A stretch of DNA of 64,000 nucleotides from Actinoplanes auranticolor (GTDB lineage: Bacteria; Actinomycetota; Actinomycetes; Mycobacteriales; Micromonosporaceae), in NCBI RefSeq assembly GCF_018332655.1, contig NZ_BOQL01000055.1, positions 28,848 through 92,847 on the forward strand, in the 5' to 3' direction. The first letter of the stretch is position 1; every line of letters starts with the position of its first letter. Both the position numbers and the translations under genes were made by a program. The notes under the pieces are model-generated. The model worked only from the letters and a program-made list of their open reading frames with translations, had not been told where the DNA came from and made no database searches. This document shows, in pieces, positions 1 through 9,900 of this stretch.

Positions 1-2
1 CC

Positions 3-650
3 CGCTCGATCACCGGCGCACGGCAGGAGAAGTGGCTGCTGGACGGCTTCCACCGCTCGACGGCCCGCTGGGACATCCTGGGCCAGCAGGTCTTCTTCGG
101 CCAGCGCGACAACAACGCGGGCCCGGCGAAGGTGGTCAGCATGGACTCGTGGGACGGCTACGCGGCCTCCCGCGACCGCATCACCCGGGGCTGGGTGGAC
201 GCCGGAGTACGCAACCCGGTGGTCCTGACCGGCGACGTGCACGCCCACTGGGCCGACGAGCTGAAGCTGGACTACACCGACCCCACGTCCCGCACGGTCG
301 GCACCGAACTGGTGTGCTCGTCGATCACGTCCACCGGGGACGGGGTTGATGTGCCGACGGGCCAGCACCCGTGGGCGGCGTGGAATCCGCACCTGCGCTT
401 CTACAACAACCAGCGGGGTTACGTCCGCACGACGATCACCAAGGACGCGATGACGGCGGACTTCCAGGTGGTGCCGTATGTGACTCGGCCGGGGGCGGCT
501 GTGCATACGCGGGCGACCTTCGTGATCGAGGACCGGGTTCCGGGGTTGCATCAGGTTGCGGACAATCCGACGCCGGGCGGGACGTCCGCGCTGCGGAGCG
601 GTGGGGACCTGGGGGCTGCGACGGTGCGGCAGGAGTCTGAAAGGCCGTGA
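3..650 (+). CDS. Alkaline phosphatase D (PhoD) family protein, C-terminal part
   Basis: The reading frame is open from the first complete codon of the window, so the start lies upstream and only the last ~215 residues are visible. The segment reads as the C-terminal half of a PhoD-type metallophosphoesterase, a secreted Tat-exported phosphodiesterase/phosphomonoesterase family. The beginning matches the conserved region where a QEKWLLDGF motif leads into WDILGQQVFF, followed by the metal-site motif GDVHAHW near 232-252 and the C-terminal beta strands ending around VIEDRVPG. The last ~30 codons look like a degenerate tail. It converges on the next gene, with a hairpin between them. Substrate cannot be told from this fragment. 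Confidence 0.85.
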   Translation, partial: RSITGARQEKWLLDGFHRSTARWDILGQQVFFGQRDNNAGPAKVVSMDSWDGYAASRDRITRGWVDAGVRNPVVLTGDVHAHWADELKLDYTDPTSRTVGTELVCSSITSTGDGVDVPTGQHPWAAWNPHLRFYNNQRGYVRTTITKDAMTADFQVVPYVTRPGAAVHTRATFVIEDRVPGLHQVADNPTPGGTSALRSGGDLGAATVRQESERP

Positions 651-665
651 TCGCTTTCGCCTCGG

Positions 666-699
666 CCGGGCCATCCTCCTGCGTCACGGGATGGTCCGG
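666..699. terminator. Hairpin between convergent genes
   Basis: Arms 666-676 and 689-699 pair over 11 bases with one G-T type mismatch and a 12-base loop. It sits between the phoD stop and the DUF4192 stop, so it could serve either strand. There is no clear T-tract, which is usual in this GC range. Confidence 0.5.
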
Positions 700-776
700 C
701 GGGGCGCGGTCTGCGGGTCGGACCCGGCAATGAGCAGCGCAGCCGGTCAGACCCCGCGGTGGGCGGCACAGCCTGA

Positions 777-2444
777 TCAAACCCGGCGGTGGGCGGCGCG
801 GCGGGGTTTCTGAACTCGTCTTTCCGGCTTTCCCGGTCGCTCGCCGGGCCGGTCGGGCCCCACACGGACCGGGAGTTTCTCGCGGCGCTTGCCGGCGTCC
901 GGCTGCACCTCGTCGCCGGACGGCCGTGACAAATCCCGGCTGTCCCGCTGCGGCTCGGCCAGCGGCGAGCGGGTCGCACCGGGGGATGACTGGGCCGGGC
1001 TGGAGGCGTCGTCCGGTTCCTCCGACTCAGCGAAGTCGGCCACCGGAGGCAGGCCCTCCACCGCCGGCCAGCCGTCCAGCACCGATGGCGGCAGCCCGGT
1101 GGTCATCGCCGCCCGCACCAGCACCCCGAGCTGGTAGTCATCCTTGTACGCCAGGGCGTGCTGCACTGCGACGCTGGCCAGCGGACCCAGTCCCTTACGC
1201 CAGGCCACGAAGGCCAGCAGGCCCGCCGGCGCCGACCGGTAGCGCGGCTCCACCCGGCGCACCAGATCGGACCAGAGCGCCAGCTCCCAGTCATCGGTCC
1301 TGGTCCGGGTCCAGGCGTAGTCGCGGACCGGCACATGCAGCAGAAGCAAGCCGAGCCAGGCCACGTCGTCGTCGCTGAGCCGCCCGCCGGCGCTGTAGCA
1401 GCGCTCGGCCTCCCGCACCGTGAACCGGCCGGCCCGTCGCACCTGAGCGAAGAAGTGATCCTCGTCCGCCACCAGGTCCGGGCGTTCGGCGACCGTGTCG
1501 GGCGTGTCCGGAAGGGGCATGGCCAGGCCGAGGCTCGCCCACAGCACGCTGCCCAGGCGCAGCTCGACGGTTCCAGGACGGTTCCACCCCGAAGCCGTCG
1601 CCGGGCCAGTTGTGGGCTTCCCGTCGTGGAAGCGGAGATTCGGGGTGAGATCGTCGCGGCTTTCCTGCTGCTGGCCGACGCGCTGGGAGCTGTCGGGCTC
1701 CCGGGCGTCCAGCTCTGGGGCGTCCGGCTGCGGGCCGTCGGGCCGCGGGCCGGCAGGCTGCGGGGCGTCGGGCCGCGGGCCGGCAGGCTGCGGGGCGTCG
1801 GGCTCCGGGATGTTGGGCTGCGGGGCGTCGGGCTGCGGGCCGCCGGGGGTTACGGATTCCGGTGGTGACGGGCGTTCGACAGCGAGAGCGGCCAGGCGCA
1901 GGACCGCCCGTGCCGTTGCTGCTGTCATCGCGTCGCGGTCGTCGCCGGTCACCGGGGTGAGCTGCGCTTCCAGCGCCTCGCGATCCGGCAGAGCCACCGC
2001 TCCCGCGAACGTCGCTTCAGCCGCCATCACGCTGTCCTGCGGCTCGCACGGTTGACCCTCGGGCGGGCAGCAAGACGCGTCCGTGCACAGGTATGACCGG
2101 AACCGGCCGTCCTCCACGTGCAGCTCGTCGACGATGGCCACGCCGGCCTTGCGGAACGCGTCCGAGATGCGCATCACCGCCGGTGCCACGCGGCGCTCTT
2201 CGCCGTACCCGAGGATCGTGACCGCCTCGGCCTCCTGCCGCAGGACGATCGTCGCCAGGTGCAGCACCGCCGCCCGGGCCTCTTCCTCGGGTGTGTTGTG
2301 TTCGGGCAGGTCGATGCGCACCGCGAAGGTGATCAGCGCGCCCTGTGTCGCCACCACGACGAGGCTGTCCGCCGGGTGGAAGCCGATCAGGAACGGCACG
2401 GCGGAGATGAGCTCAGCCGGAGAACTGACCTTCTGCTTTTTCAT
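777..2444 (-). CDS. DUF4192 domain-containing protein
   Basis: The 555-residue product begins MKKQKVSSPAELISAVPFL and continues with a GFHPADSLVVVA motif, the signature of the actinobacterial DUF4192 family, whose function is unknown. The family domain covers roughly residues 5-200 and 285-430 and is split by a Pro-rich insert (about 200-270) made of PDAPQPAGPR-type repeats. The last ~90 residues are Arg/Pro-rich and probably disordered. The ATG at 2444 starts exactly at the conserved N-terminus. An inverted pair of DnaA boxes lies 49-77 bases upstream of this start, in the presumed promoter. No operon partner is visible; the next gene to the right runs in the same direction and ends at 2540. 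Confidence 0.8.
   Translation of the reverse strand: MKKQKVSSPAELISAVPFLIGFHPADSLVVVATQGALITFAVRIDLPEHNTPEEEARAAVLHLATIVLRQEAEAVTILGYGEERRVAPAVMRISDAFRKAGVAIVDELHVEDGRFRSYLCTDASCCPPEGQPCEPQDSVMAAEATFAGAVALPDREALEAQLTPVTGDDRDAMTAATARAVLRLAALAVERPSPPESVTPGGPQPDAPQPNIPEPDAPQPAGPRPDAPQPAGPRPDGPQPDAPELDAREPDSSQRVGQQQESRDDLTPNLRFHDGKPTTGPATASGWNRPGTVELRLGSVLWASLGLAMPLPDTPDTVAERPDLVADEDHFFAQVRRAGRFTVREAERCYSAGGRLSDDDVAWLGLLLLHVPVRDYAWTRTRTDDWELALWSDLVRRVEPRYRSAPAGLLAFVAWRKGLGPLASVAVQHALAYKDDYQLGVLVRAAMTTGLPPSVLDGWPAVEGLPPVADFAESEEPDDASSPAQSSPGATRSPLAEPQRDSRDLSRPSGDEVQPDAGKRREKLPVRVGPDRPGERPGKPERRVQKPRRAAHRRV
1738..1830. repeat. 30-bp tandem repeat coding for PDAPQPAGPR-type units
   Basis: Positions 1741-1770 and 1771-1800 are identical 30-base copies, and 1801-1830 is a degenerate third. 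They encode the Pro-rich insert of the DUF4192 protein in frame. Exact identity suggests recent slippage or length variation between strains. Confidence 0.85.
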
Positions 2445-2492
2445 GCCGGCAGCCTGGCCGAATCCGGCCCGCCGCCGTCGGCCAAAACCGGT

Positions 2493-2521
2493 GCCTGTGG
2501 ATAACCCGGTTATCCACAGGC
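2493..2521. promoter_or_regulatory. Inverted pair of consensus DnaA boxes (29-bp perfect palindrome)
   Basis: Two perfect DnaA boxes, TGTGGATAA at 2496-2504 and TTATCCACA at 2510-2518, face each other five bases apart. Together they form a palindrome with 14-base arms around one central base (2507). The site is intergenic, upstream of the DUF4192 start and downstream of the acetyltransferase stop. It may be a DnaA-controlled promoter element or a DnaA-binding (titration) site; which one is inference. Confidence 0.75.
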
Positions 2522-2539
2522 GTTCCCCACGACGTCGGC

Positions 2540-3043
2540 TCAGGAGCGAAACTGCAACTCATGCAACTCGAGCCCGTCCTGCTGCCAGTCATGGGCATGC
2601 CGGTCCAGGTCCATGGTCAGTTCGATCGACGACACCACGTCGTAGCCGGCCGCGTGCAGGCTGCGGATCGCGTCGACGTTGCGGGACGACGGCGAGATCG
2701 TCAGCGACACCATGTTGCGCTTCTTCGCCTCGGCGGCGACGTGGCGCAGCAGTTTGCGGCCGACCCCCTTGTGCCGGTGCGAGCCGGTGACGACCACCGG
2801 TTCCACCTCGCCGGCACGGCCCCGCATGATGAGCCCGACCAGGCCGATCACCCCGTCGTCGGCATGGTCGGCGACCCAGAGCCCGCTCAGATCCAGCCGG
2901 GTGAGGTACTCCTCGAAACCCGCGCCGGCATCGTTGGCGGCATCGCCGTACATCTGGTTGTGCTGATTGGTCAGCTCCGACCACAGGCGGCGACCAGCGC
3001 TGTGGTCGCTCGGCCGGTACGAACGCACCGCGACAGGTGTCAT
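2540..3043 (-). CDS. GNAT family N-acetyltransferase
   Basis: About 167 residues from ATG 3043 (MTPVAVRSYRPSD). The product has the GNAT fold order: N-terminal strand and helix, the central strand VEPVVVTGSHRHKGVGRKLL with the acetyl-CoA pyrophosphate loop (HRHKGVGRKLL instead of RGxGxG/A), then helix and ISPSSRN, ending in a late strand with YDVVSSIELTMDL. The frame is open further upstream but that stretch is low-information and would overlap the divergent gene at 3085, so the downstream ATG is preferred. A weak GGAGT lies about 12 bases before it. The acceptor substrate is unknown. Confidence 0.75.
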   Translation of the reverse strand: MTPVAVRSYRPSDHSAGRRLWSELTNQHNQMYGDAANDAGAGFEEYLTRLDLSGLWVADHADDGVIGLVGLIMRGRAGEVEPVVVTGSHRHKGVGRKLLRHVAAEAKKRNMVSLTISPSSRNVDAIRSLHAAGYDVVSSIELTMDLDRHAHDWQQDGLELHELQFRS

Positions 3044-3084
3044 GCCGACATTTTGACTCCGATCCGGGCACGCCGTAACCCGAA

Positions 3085-3981
3085 GTGGAAGATAAGGCGG
3101 TGGATCTGGCGTACCTGCGCGCGCACCCCCAGCATCTCCCGACATTTCTCACCCATCAGCGGATCCGGGAAACACCCGTCGGGGGCGGTGACGTATGCAC
3201 CGCATCCCGCTTGACCTTGGACGACGGCACGTCGCTGTTCACCAAGACGTGGCCGTCCGGCAGCGCACCCGAGCACTTCTTCGCCACCGAGGCGGCGGGA
3301 CTGCAATGGCTGCGCGAAACGCGGACCGTGCCGATCCCGGAGGTGATAGTGGCGCTCGCGGACATGCTCGCGCTGGAATGGATCGACTCCGGGCCGCCCT
3401 CTGTCACGGCCGCCGAACGCTTCGGGCGGGAGTTGGCCGGGCTGCATCGCGGTGGCGCGGAGAGCTTCGGCGCGCGATGGCCGGGGTTCATCGGGCCGCT
3501 GGCTCAGGACAACACGCCGTCCGCCGGGCCCTGGGGGCCGTGGTTCGCGGAGCGGCGGCTGCGGCCGTACCTGAAGATCTCGGCCGACAGCGGCGCCCTC
3601 TCGGCGGCGGACGTCGCGGCTGTGGAGCAGGTCATCCTGCGGATCGAGGGGTACGGCGGGGACGAAGCGCCGGCCCGGATCCATGGCGACCTGTGGCCGG
3701 GGAACGTCCTGTGGGGCGCCGGCGGCCGGGCCTGGCTGGTCGATCCGGCGGCGCACGGTGGACACCGGGAGACCGACCTGGCCCAGCTGGCGCTGTTCGG
3801 CGGGGCGCCACATCTGGAGACGATCTTGCGGGCGTACGCGGAGGAGTGGCCCCTGGCGGACGGCTGGCGCGAGCGCGTACCCGTGCACCAATTGCACCTT
3901 TTGCTAGTGCACGCGGCCGCATTTGGTGGGGCGTACCGGGGCGCCGTGCGGTCGACGGCCGACGCTGCGCTGCGGAATTGA
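3085..3981 (+). CDS. Fructosamine kinase / APH-fold phosphotransferase family protein
   Basis: The 298-residue product has the fructosamine-kinase arrangement. Early strands contain GGDVCTASRLTLDDG and FTKTW (nucleotide loop and ATP lysine region). FFATEAAGLQWL carries the alpha-C glutamate, LALEWID is the hinge, IHGDLWPGN near residue 197 is the catalytic loop, and LVDPAAHGGHRETDLA is the metal-binding Asp loop. The family phosphorylates ketosamines (deglycation) or related small molecules in the cytoplasm. It is divergent from the acetyltransferase, with 41 bases between the starts, so the promoters overlap. The start has no strong ribosome site, but the N-terminus fits the family length. 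Confidence 0.82.
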   Translation: MEDKAVDLAYLRAHPQHLPTFLTHQRIRETPVGGGDVCTASRLTLDDGTSLFTKTWPSGSAPEHFFATEAAGLQWLRETRTVPIPEVIVALADMLALEWIDSGPPSVTAAERFGRELAGLHRGGAESFGARWPGFIGPLAQDNTPSAGPWGPWFAERRLRPYLKISADSGALSAADVAAVEQVILRIEGYGGDEAPARIHGDLWPGNVLWGAGGRAWLVDPAAHGGHRETDLAQLALFGGAPHLETILRAYAEEWPLADGWRERVPVHQLHLLLVHAAAFGGAYRGAVRSTADAALRN

Positions 3982-4138
3982 GCGCGCGATGGAGGTTCAG
4001 CGTGCCCTCCACCACAAACCGCGCGACGCCAAAACTCAGATCCGAGCGCTACCTTCGATCAATGAGCGAGCGTGCCGGGCGATCCGGGTGGCACCGAGCT
4101 TTCGCCAGCGTGGGCGACCGGCAGGGTGAGGGGTCGAC

Positions 4139-5146
4139 ATGAGTGTGCTCGCTGACCGCTTCGGGCGGGTTGCGACTGACCTTCGGGTGTCGTTGACCGA
4201 CCGCTGCAATCTGCGCTGTTCGTACTGCATGCCCGAGGAGGGCCTCGCGTGGATGCCGCGCGAGCAGCAGCTCACCGATGACGAGGTCAGCCGGCTGATC
4301 CGGATCGCCGTCGAGCAGCTCGGCGTGACCGGCGTGCGGTTCACCGGCGGGGAGCCCCTGATCCGGCGCGGGTTGACCGGCATCATCGCCGCGGCCGCCG
4401 CGCTCACCCCGCGGCCGAAGCTCTCCATCACCACGAACGGCATCGGGCTCGACCGGATGGCGGGGGCGCTGCGGGACGCCGGACTGGACCGCGTCAACGT
4501 CTCGCTGGACACGCTATCGCCGGCCCGGTTCCTGGAGCTCACCTACCGCGACCGGCATGCTGACGTGCTGAAGGGCCTGGCGGGCGCGGCCCGGGCCGGG
4601 CTCACTCCGGTGAAGATCAACACTGTGCTCATGCGCGGGGTCAACGAGGACGAGGCGCCGGCGCTGCTGCGCTTCGCGCTCGACCACGGGTATCAGCTGA
4701 GGTTCATCGAGCAGATGCCGCTCGACGCCCAGCACCAGTGGGACCGGCACGAGATGGTCACCGCCGAGGCGATTCTGGCCTCGCTCGAGCCGTACGGGTT
4801 GCTACCCGATTCGGTTTCACGTGGAACAGCGCCGGCCGAGACCTGGCTCGTGCCCGGGTACGTCGACGCGGCGGGCAACCCGGCACGGGTCGGCGTGATC
4901 GGCAGTGTGACCAGGCCTTTCTGTGGCGACTGTGACCGCACCAGGCTCACCGCGGACGGTCAGGTCCGCAACTGCCTGTTCGCCACCGAGGAATCGGACC
5001 TGCGCGGGTTGCTTCGCGAGGGCCGACCGGACGCGGACATCGCCAAGGCCTGGCAAGCCGCGATGTGGGGCAAGCGAGCGGGTCACGGCATCGACGATCC
5101 GTCCTTCCTCCAGCCGGCCCGTCCGATGTCCGCGATCGGCGGCTGA
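4139..5146 (+). CDS. moaA: GTP 3',8-cyclase MoaA
   Basis: This 335-residue radical SAM enzyme performs the first step of molybdenum cofactor synthesis, converting GTP to 3',8-cyclo-GTP. The N-terminal cluster cysteines are C23, C27 and C30 (CNLRCSYC). The GTP-binding C-terminal cluster uses C262, C265 and C279 (CGDCDRTRL and NCLF). The protein ends with the conserved GG pair needed for activity in this family. The SAM-binding GGEP motif is in FTGGEPLIRRG. A GAGGGG run sits a few bases before ATG 4139. moaD follows 38 bases downstream and the remaining Moco genes are 10 kb away in a separate operon. Confidence 0.97.
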   Translation: MSVLADRFGRVATDLRVSLTDRCNLRCSYCMPEEGLAWMPREQQLTDDEVSRLIRIAVEQLGVTGVRFTGGEPLIRRGLTGIIAAAAALTPRPKLSITTNGIGLDRMAGALRDAGLDRVNVSLDTLSPARFLELTYRDRHADVLKGLAGAARAGLTPVKINTVLMRGVNEDEAPALLRFALDHGYQLRFIEQMPLDAQHQWDRHEMVTAEAILASLEPYGLLPDSVSRGTAPAETWLVPGYVDAAGNPARVGVIGSVTRPFCGDCDRTRLTADGQVRNCLFATEESDLRGLLREGRPDADIAKAWQAAMWGKRAGHGIDDPSFLQPARPMSAIGG

Positions 5147-5184
5147 CATGGCGACCGGTGCAGGACGATGGGAGGTGACGCGTC

Positions 5185-5424
5185 GTGCTTGAAATCAGAT
5201 ACTTCGCGGGGGCGCGGGCGGCTGCGGGTTGTTCGTCGGAGCGCATCGCGGCCGAGTCGCTCGATGACCTCGCCACTGTTCTGGCCGAGCGGCACGGCGA
5301 GCGGCTCGCGCTAGTATTGAAGGCGGCCAGTTTCCTGGTGGACGGGCTGTCCTGTCATGATCGACAAGCGGCATTGCCCGCCGGCGCGACGGTAGACGTC
5401 CTGCCGCCGTTTGCTGGGGGTTGA
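5185..5424 (+). CDS. moaD: MoaD/ThiS family sulfur-carrier protein (molybdopterin synthase small subunit)
   Basis: A 79-residue ubiquitin-like protein beginning with GTG 5185, preceded by GGAGG at 5171. It ends in FAGG, the C-terminal Gly-Gly that is adenylated and thiocarboxylated so that MoaD can donate sulfur to MoaE. The core motif VLPPFAGG is diagnostic for the MoaD branch. It follows moaA and overlaps the next gene by four bases (TTGA), so the three are probably co-transcribed. MoaE is encoded about 10.4 kb to the right. Residues 25-60 are more divergent than usual, but fold length and the tail are intact. Confidence 0.88.
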   Translation: MLEIRYFAGARAAAGCSSERIAAESLDDLATVLAERHGERLALVLKAASFLVDGLSCHDRQAALPAGATVDVLPPFAGG

Positions 5425-6851
5425 GCTTGATCGCGTTCGTCGCGCTCGTCTTCGTCGCCATCGGCCTGATCCACTTCTACCTGTGGAAGCGGCTGGTGCG
5501 GGATGCTTTCCGCCCCGGGCGGGTGCGCCGGGTCGGCGGCATCGTCACGACCGTGCTGGCCGTGCTGGTGCCGGCCACGCTGCTCAGCGTGCGGTTCGGG
5601 TACGTCGAGTGGCTGGCCTGGCCGGGCTACCTGTGGATCGCGTTGATGTTCTACCTGCTCGTGACGCTGGCGGTCCTCGAGATCCCGCGCCTGGTGATCA
5701 ACCTCTGGATCCGGGCCACGAGCAGAGGCACCGCCCCGGCACAGACGGACTCCGCTACCGAAGTGACCGCGACGCAGGCCGCAGGAGCGGGCCCGGGACC
5801 GGGCGCAGGCGCGGGACCGGGCGCGGGAGTCGGCGCGGAAGTCGGCGCGGGCGCGGGAGTCGGCGCGGCACCCGCCCCCGGTGACAGCGCTACCGCCAGC
5901 TCGGCAAGCGCCGCCCCCGGCACCGCGAGCGGCAACAGCGGCGCCGCAAACAGCGCCACCCCCCTCGGCTCGGCGAGCACCGACAGCGCCACCCCCGCCG
6001 ACCCCCGCACCGATTCCCCCGACCCCAAGGGAATCGACCGGCGACTTCTCCTCGCCCGGGGCGCAGCGATCTTCGCCGGCCTCACCGCCGCCGGCATCAC
6101 CGGATACGGCGTGAAGACCGCCCTCGGCCCCCCTCAGCTGGACCGGTTCCAGCTCCCCATGCCCAAACTGCCCCGCGCCATGGACGGCACCCGGCTCGCC
6201 GTGGTCTCCGACATCCATCTCGGGCCGCTGACCGGCACCGACCACGCCGCCCGGATCGTCCGGCTCATCAATTCCGTTAACGCCGACATCGTCTGCGTCG
6301 TCGGCGACCTGGTGGACGGCAGTGTCGCCGAGCTCGGCCGGTCCGCCGCGCCGCTCGCCGGCATCCAGTCGCGCCGTGGCGCCTACTTCGTCACCGGGAA
6401 CCACGAGTACTACTCCGGTTATCAGGAGTGGATCGCCGAGGTGGCCCGGCTCGGGGTGAAGCCGCTGCGCAACGAGCGGCTCGAGCTGGACGGGCTCGAC
6501 CTGGCCGGGGTCAATGACATCGGCGGCGTCGAGTTCGGGGACGGGCCGGATCTGCAGCGGGCGCTCGGGGACCGCGACACCAACCGTCCCGTTGTGCTCA
6601 TGGCTCATCAGCCCGTCGTCGCCCAGGACGCCGCTCCGTTCGGAGTCGACCTTCAGGTTTCCGGGCACACCCACGGCGGTCAGATGGCGCCGTTCAATCT
6701 GCTCGTCAAGCTCGAGCAGCCGGTGGTGAGCGGTTTCGGCAAGGTCGACGGTGTGCCGGTGTACGTCACCAACGGCGCCGGTTTCTGGGGGCCGCCGGTC
6801 CGGGTGGGGGCGCCGCCGCAGGTCTCGGTCATCGAGTTGCGTACCCCTTAG
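5421..6851 (+). CDS. Membrane-anchored metallophosphoesterase (YkuE-like)
   Basis: 476 residues from a TTG start that overlaps the moaD stop. Residues ~1-95 hold about three to four membrane segments. Residues ~110-200 are a Gly/Ala/Pro/Ser linker with GAGPGPGAG-type repeats. An RRLLLARGAAIFAG segment (Tat-like or membrane anchor) then leads into the catalytic domain. All metal-ligand motifs are present: VVSDIHLGP, VVGDLVDG, GNHEYYSG, LMAHQP and GHTHGGQ. YkuE-type enzymes act on the outer face of the membrane and some hydrolyse UDP-diacylglucosamine or lipid phosphates; the substrate here is not known. It shares a transcription unit with moaD by overlap only, with no functional link implied. 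Confidence 0.85.
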   Translation: MSLIAFVALVFVAIGLIHFYLWKRLVRDAFRPGRVRRVGGIVTTVLAVLVPATLLSVRFGYVEWLAWPGYLWIALMFYLLVTLAVLEIPRLVINLWIRATSRGTAPAQTDSATEVTATQAAGAGPGPGAGAGPGAGVGAEVGAGAGVGAAPAPGDSATASSASAAPGTASGNSGAANSATPLGSASTDSATPADPRTDSPDPKGIDRRLLLARGAAIFAGLTAAGITGYGVKTALGPPQLDRFQLPMPKLPRAMDGTRLAVVSDIHLGPLTGTDHAARIVRLINSVNADIVCVVGDLVDGSVAELGRSAAPLAGIQSRRGAYFVTGNHEYYSGYQEWIAEVARLGVKPLRNERLELDGLDLAGVNDIGGVEFGDGPDLQRALGDRDTNRPVVLMAHQPVVAQDAAPFGVDLQVSGHTHGGQMAPFNLLVKLEQPVVSGFGKVDGVPVYVTNGAGFWGPPVRVGAPPQVSVIELRTP

Positions 6852-6975
6852 CAGTGAATCTCGGGGGTTGCGCTGAGCCACGGGGCACATCTCCGCAGGA
6901 TTCAATCGTGGATCGGTTATGTCACTTCGCGCGTGGCGGCTCGTGGCGTGCCGGGCGCTCGTGACAGGATGCAGC

Positions 6976-9900
6976 GTGCCCTCGGTTAGCGCAGGGTCCT
7001 CGGACACCGCGGACACATACGTCGCGGATCTGCACATCCACTCCAGGTATTCGCGGGCCTGCAGCCGCGACCTCACCCTGCCGAACCTGGCCTGGTGGGC
7101 TCGGCGCAAGGGCATCGCAGTGCTCGGCACCGGGGACTTCACGCATCCCGCCTGGTTCGACCATCTGCGGGAGAATCTGGTCCCGGCCGACGAGCCCGGT
7201 CTCTACCGGCTCGGCGCCGACGCGGAGCGGGAAGTCAGTCGCCGGCTGCCGCCGATCCTGCAGAGCAGCAAAGACGCGCGGTTCATGCTCAGCGTCGAGA
7301 TCTCCACGATCTACAAACGCGACGACCGCACCCGCAAGGTGCACCACCTGATCTACCTGCCCGACCTGGCCGCCGCCGCCCGGTTCAACACCGCGCTCGG
7401 CCGGATCGGCAACCTCACCGCGGACGGCCGCCCGATTCTCGGCCTCGACTCCCGCGACCTGCTGGAGATCGTGCTCGAGGCCAGCCCGGACGGTTACCTC
7501 GTCCCCGCGCACATCTGGACCCCGTGGTTCTCCGCGCTCGGGTCCAAGTCCGGCTTCGACGCCATCGCCGACTGCTACGCCGACCTGGCCGAGCACATCA
7601 CCGCCGTGGAGACCGGCCTCTCCTCCGACCCGGCGATGAACTGGCGGGTCTCCAGCCTCGACCGCTACCGGTTGGTGTCCAATTCGGACGCGCACTCGCC
7701 GGCGGCGCTGGCCCGGGAGGCGACGCTCTTCGCCGGCACGCCCGACTACTTCGCCATCAAGGCCGGCGAGACCCTGGCCGGCACGATCGAGTTCTTCCCC
7801 GAAGAGGGCAAGTACCACGCGGACGGGCACCGGGCCTGCGGCATCAACTGGGCGCCCCAGCAGACCCGGGAGCACGGCGGTCGCTGCCCCGAGTGCGGCA
7901 AGCCGCTGACCGTCGGCGTGCTCAACCGCATCGAGGAGCTGGCCGACCGCACCGACGGTGGTGAGCGGGACCAGCAGGTCGTCCACCTCATCCAGCTCGC
8001 CGAGATCCTCGGCGAGATCAACGGCGTGGGCCCGAAGTCCAAGACCGTCGACGGGCAGCTCAACCACGTGGTCGCCACGCTCGGCGCCGAGCTGGACATC
8101 CTGCGCCACGTCCCGCTCGACGACATCGGCCAGGCGGGCGGCGAGCAGCTGCGGGAGGCCATCGACCGGCTGCGGCGCGGCGACGTGCGGCGGATCTCCG
8201 GGTACGACGGCGAGTACGGCGTCATCACCCTCTTCGAGCCCGGCGAACTGCGCAACAAGCAGAGCGCGCCGCAGGCCGAGACGCTGTTCGACATGATCCC
8301 CGTACCGGTGCCGCAGCAGCGCAAGGCCGAGCCGGCGATCGGGCGCGCCCCGGTGCCGAAGGCCGCCAAGGAGCCCAAGAAGAAGGCCCCGCCGCTGCCG
8401 CCGCCGGTCAGCCCGCACGAGCCGTTCGAGCCGATGCTGGCCGGGATGGAAGAGGTCGGCACCGGGCTGCTCGACCGTCTCGACGCCATGCAGCGGGTCG
8501 CGGCCTCCGCGCCCGGCGGCCCGTTGCTCATCGTGGCCGGGCCGGGCACCGGCAAGACCCGCACGCTCACCCACCGGATCGCGTACCTCTGTGCTGAGCT
8601 GGGCGTCTTTCCCGAACGCTGCCTGGCGATCACCTTCACCCGGCGCGCCGCCGAGGAGATGCGGCACCGGCTCGACGCCCTCATCCCGGACGTGGCCGAG
8701 GACATCACGGTGGGCACGTTCCACTCACTCGGGCTGACCATCCTCAAGGAGAACGCCAAGGCGGCCGGGCTGGGCGCGAGCTGGCGGATCGCCGACGACG
8801 CGGAGCGGGCCGCGGCCCGCGAGCAGGCCGGCGACGACGACCAGGCGTACGCGAAATTGTTGCGCCAGCAGGACCTCGTCGACCTGGACGACCTGCTCAC
8901 GATGCCCGTCGCCCTGTTGCGGGACGAGCCGGAGCTGGTCGAGCGCTACCGCAAGCGCTGGCAGTGGATCTTCGTGGACGAGTATCAGGACGTCGACGAC
9001 GTGCAGTACGAGCTGCTGCGCCTGCTCGCCCCGGCGGACGGCAACCTGTGCGCGATCGGCGACCCCGACCAGGCGATCTACTCCTTCCGCGGCGCCGACG
9101 TCGGCTACTTCCTGCGCTTCAGCCGCGACTTCACCGACGCCCGGCTGGTGCGGCTCACCCGCAACTACCGCTCGTCGGCGCCGATCCTGGCCGCGGCCGT
9201 GCAGGCGATCGCGCCGACCACGTTGGTCCAGGGCCGCCGTCTGGACCCGGCCCGGGTCAACCCCGAGTCGCCCCTGGTCGGGCGCTATTTCGCGGGCAGC
9301 GTGGCGGACGAGGCGGACTTCGTGGTCCGCACCGTGGACGAGCTGGTCGGCGGTCTGTCGCACCGCTCGCTCGACTCCGGCCGCGTCGACTCCCGCGCGG
9401 TCGCCCCGGGCACGCTGTCCTTCGCGGACATCGCGGTGCTGTACCGCACCGACTCTCAGGCCCAGGCTGTGGTGGACGCGCTGTCGCGGGCCGGCGTACC
9501 CGTGCAGAAGCGGTCACACAACCGCCTGCGGGACCGGCCCGGGGTGCAGGTGATCGCGCGCGAGCTGCGGCACGCCGACGGCCTCGGCGGATCGCTGGCG
9601 GCGCGCGTCAAGCTGACCGCGCAGGTGCTGGCCCAGCGCTACGCGGCGCCGACCCTGGACGCCGAGCAGCTGGCGCCGGAGGACGTCTGGGCGGCTGCCG
9701 ACCTGCTCATGCCGCTCGCCCACCGGATCGGCGAGGACCTGCCCCGCTTCCTGCAGGAGATCGCCACGGGCGCCGAGGTGGACGCGCTCGACCCGCGCGC
9801 CGAGGCGGTCAACCTGCTGACCCTGCACGCGGCGAAGGGGCTGGAGTTCCCGGTCGTGTTCCTGGTCGGCTGCGAGGACGGGCTGCTGCCGCTGCGCTGG

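Noticed and set aside
2540..3145. Longer start for the acetyltransferase at 3145
   Set aside because: Would overlap the divergent fructosamine-kinase-like gene, and the added 34 residues have no acetyltransferase-like sequence.
6922..8724. 600-codon open frame on the minus strand opposite the PHP-helicase gene
   Set aside because: It is antisense to a gene with intact nuclease and helicase motifs, has no family motif of its own, and such shadows are expected in GC-rich DNA.
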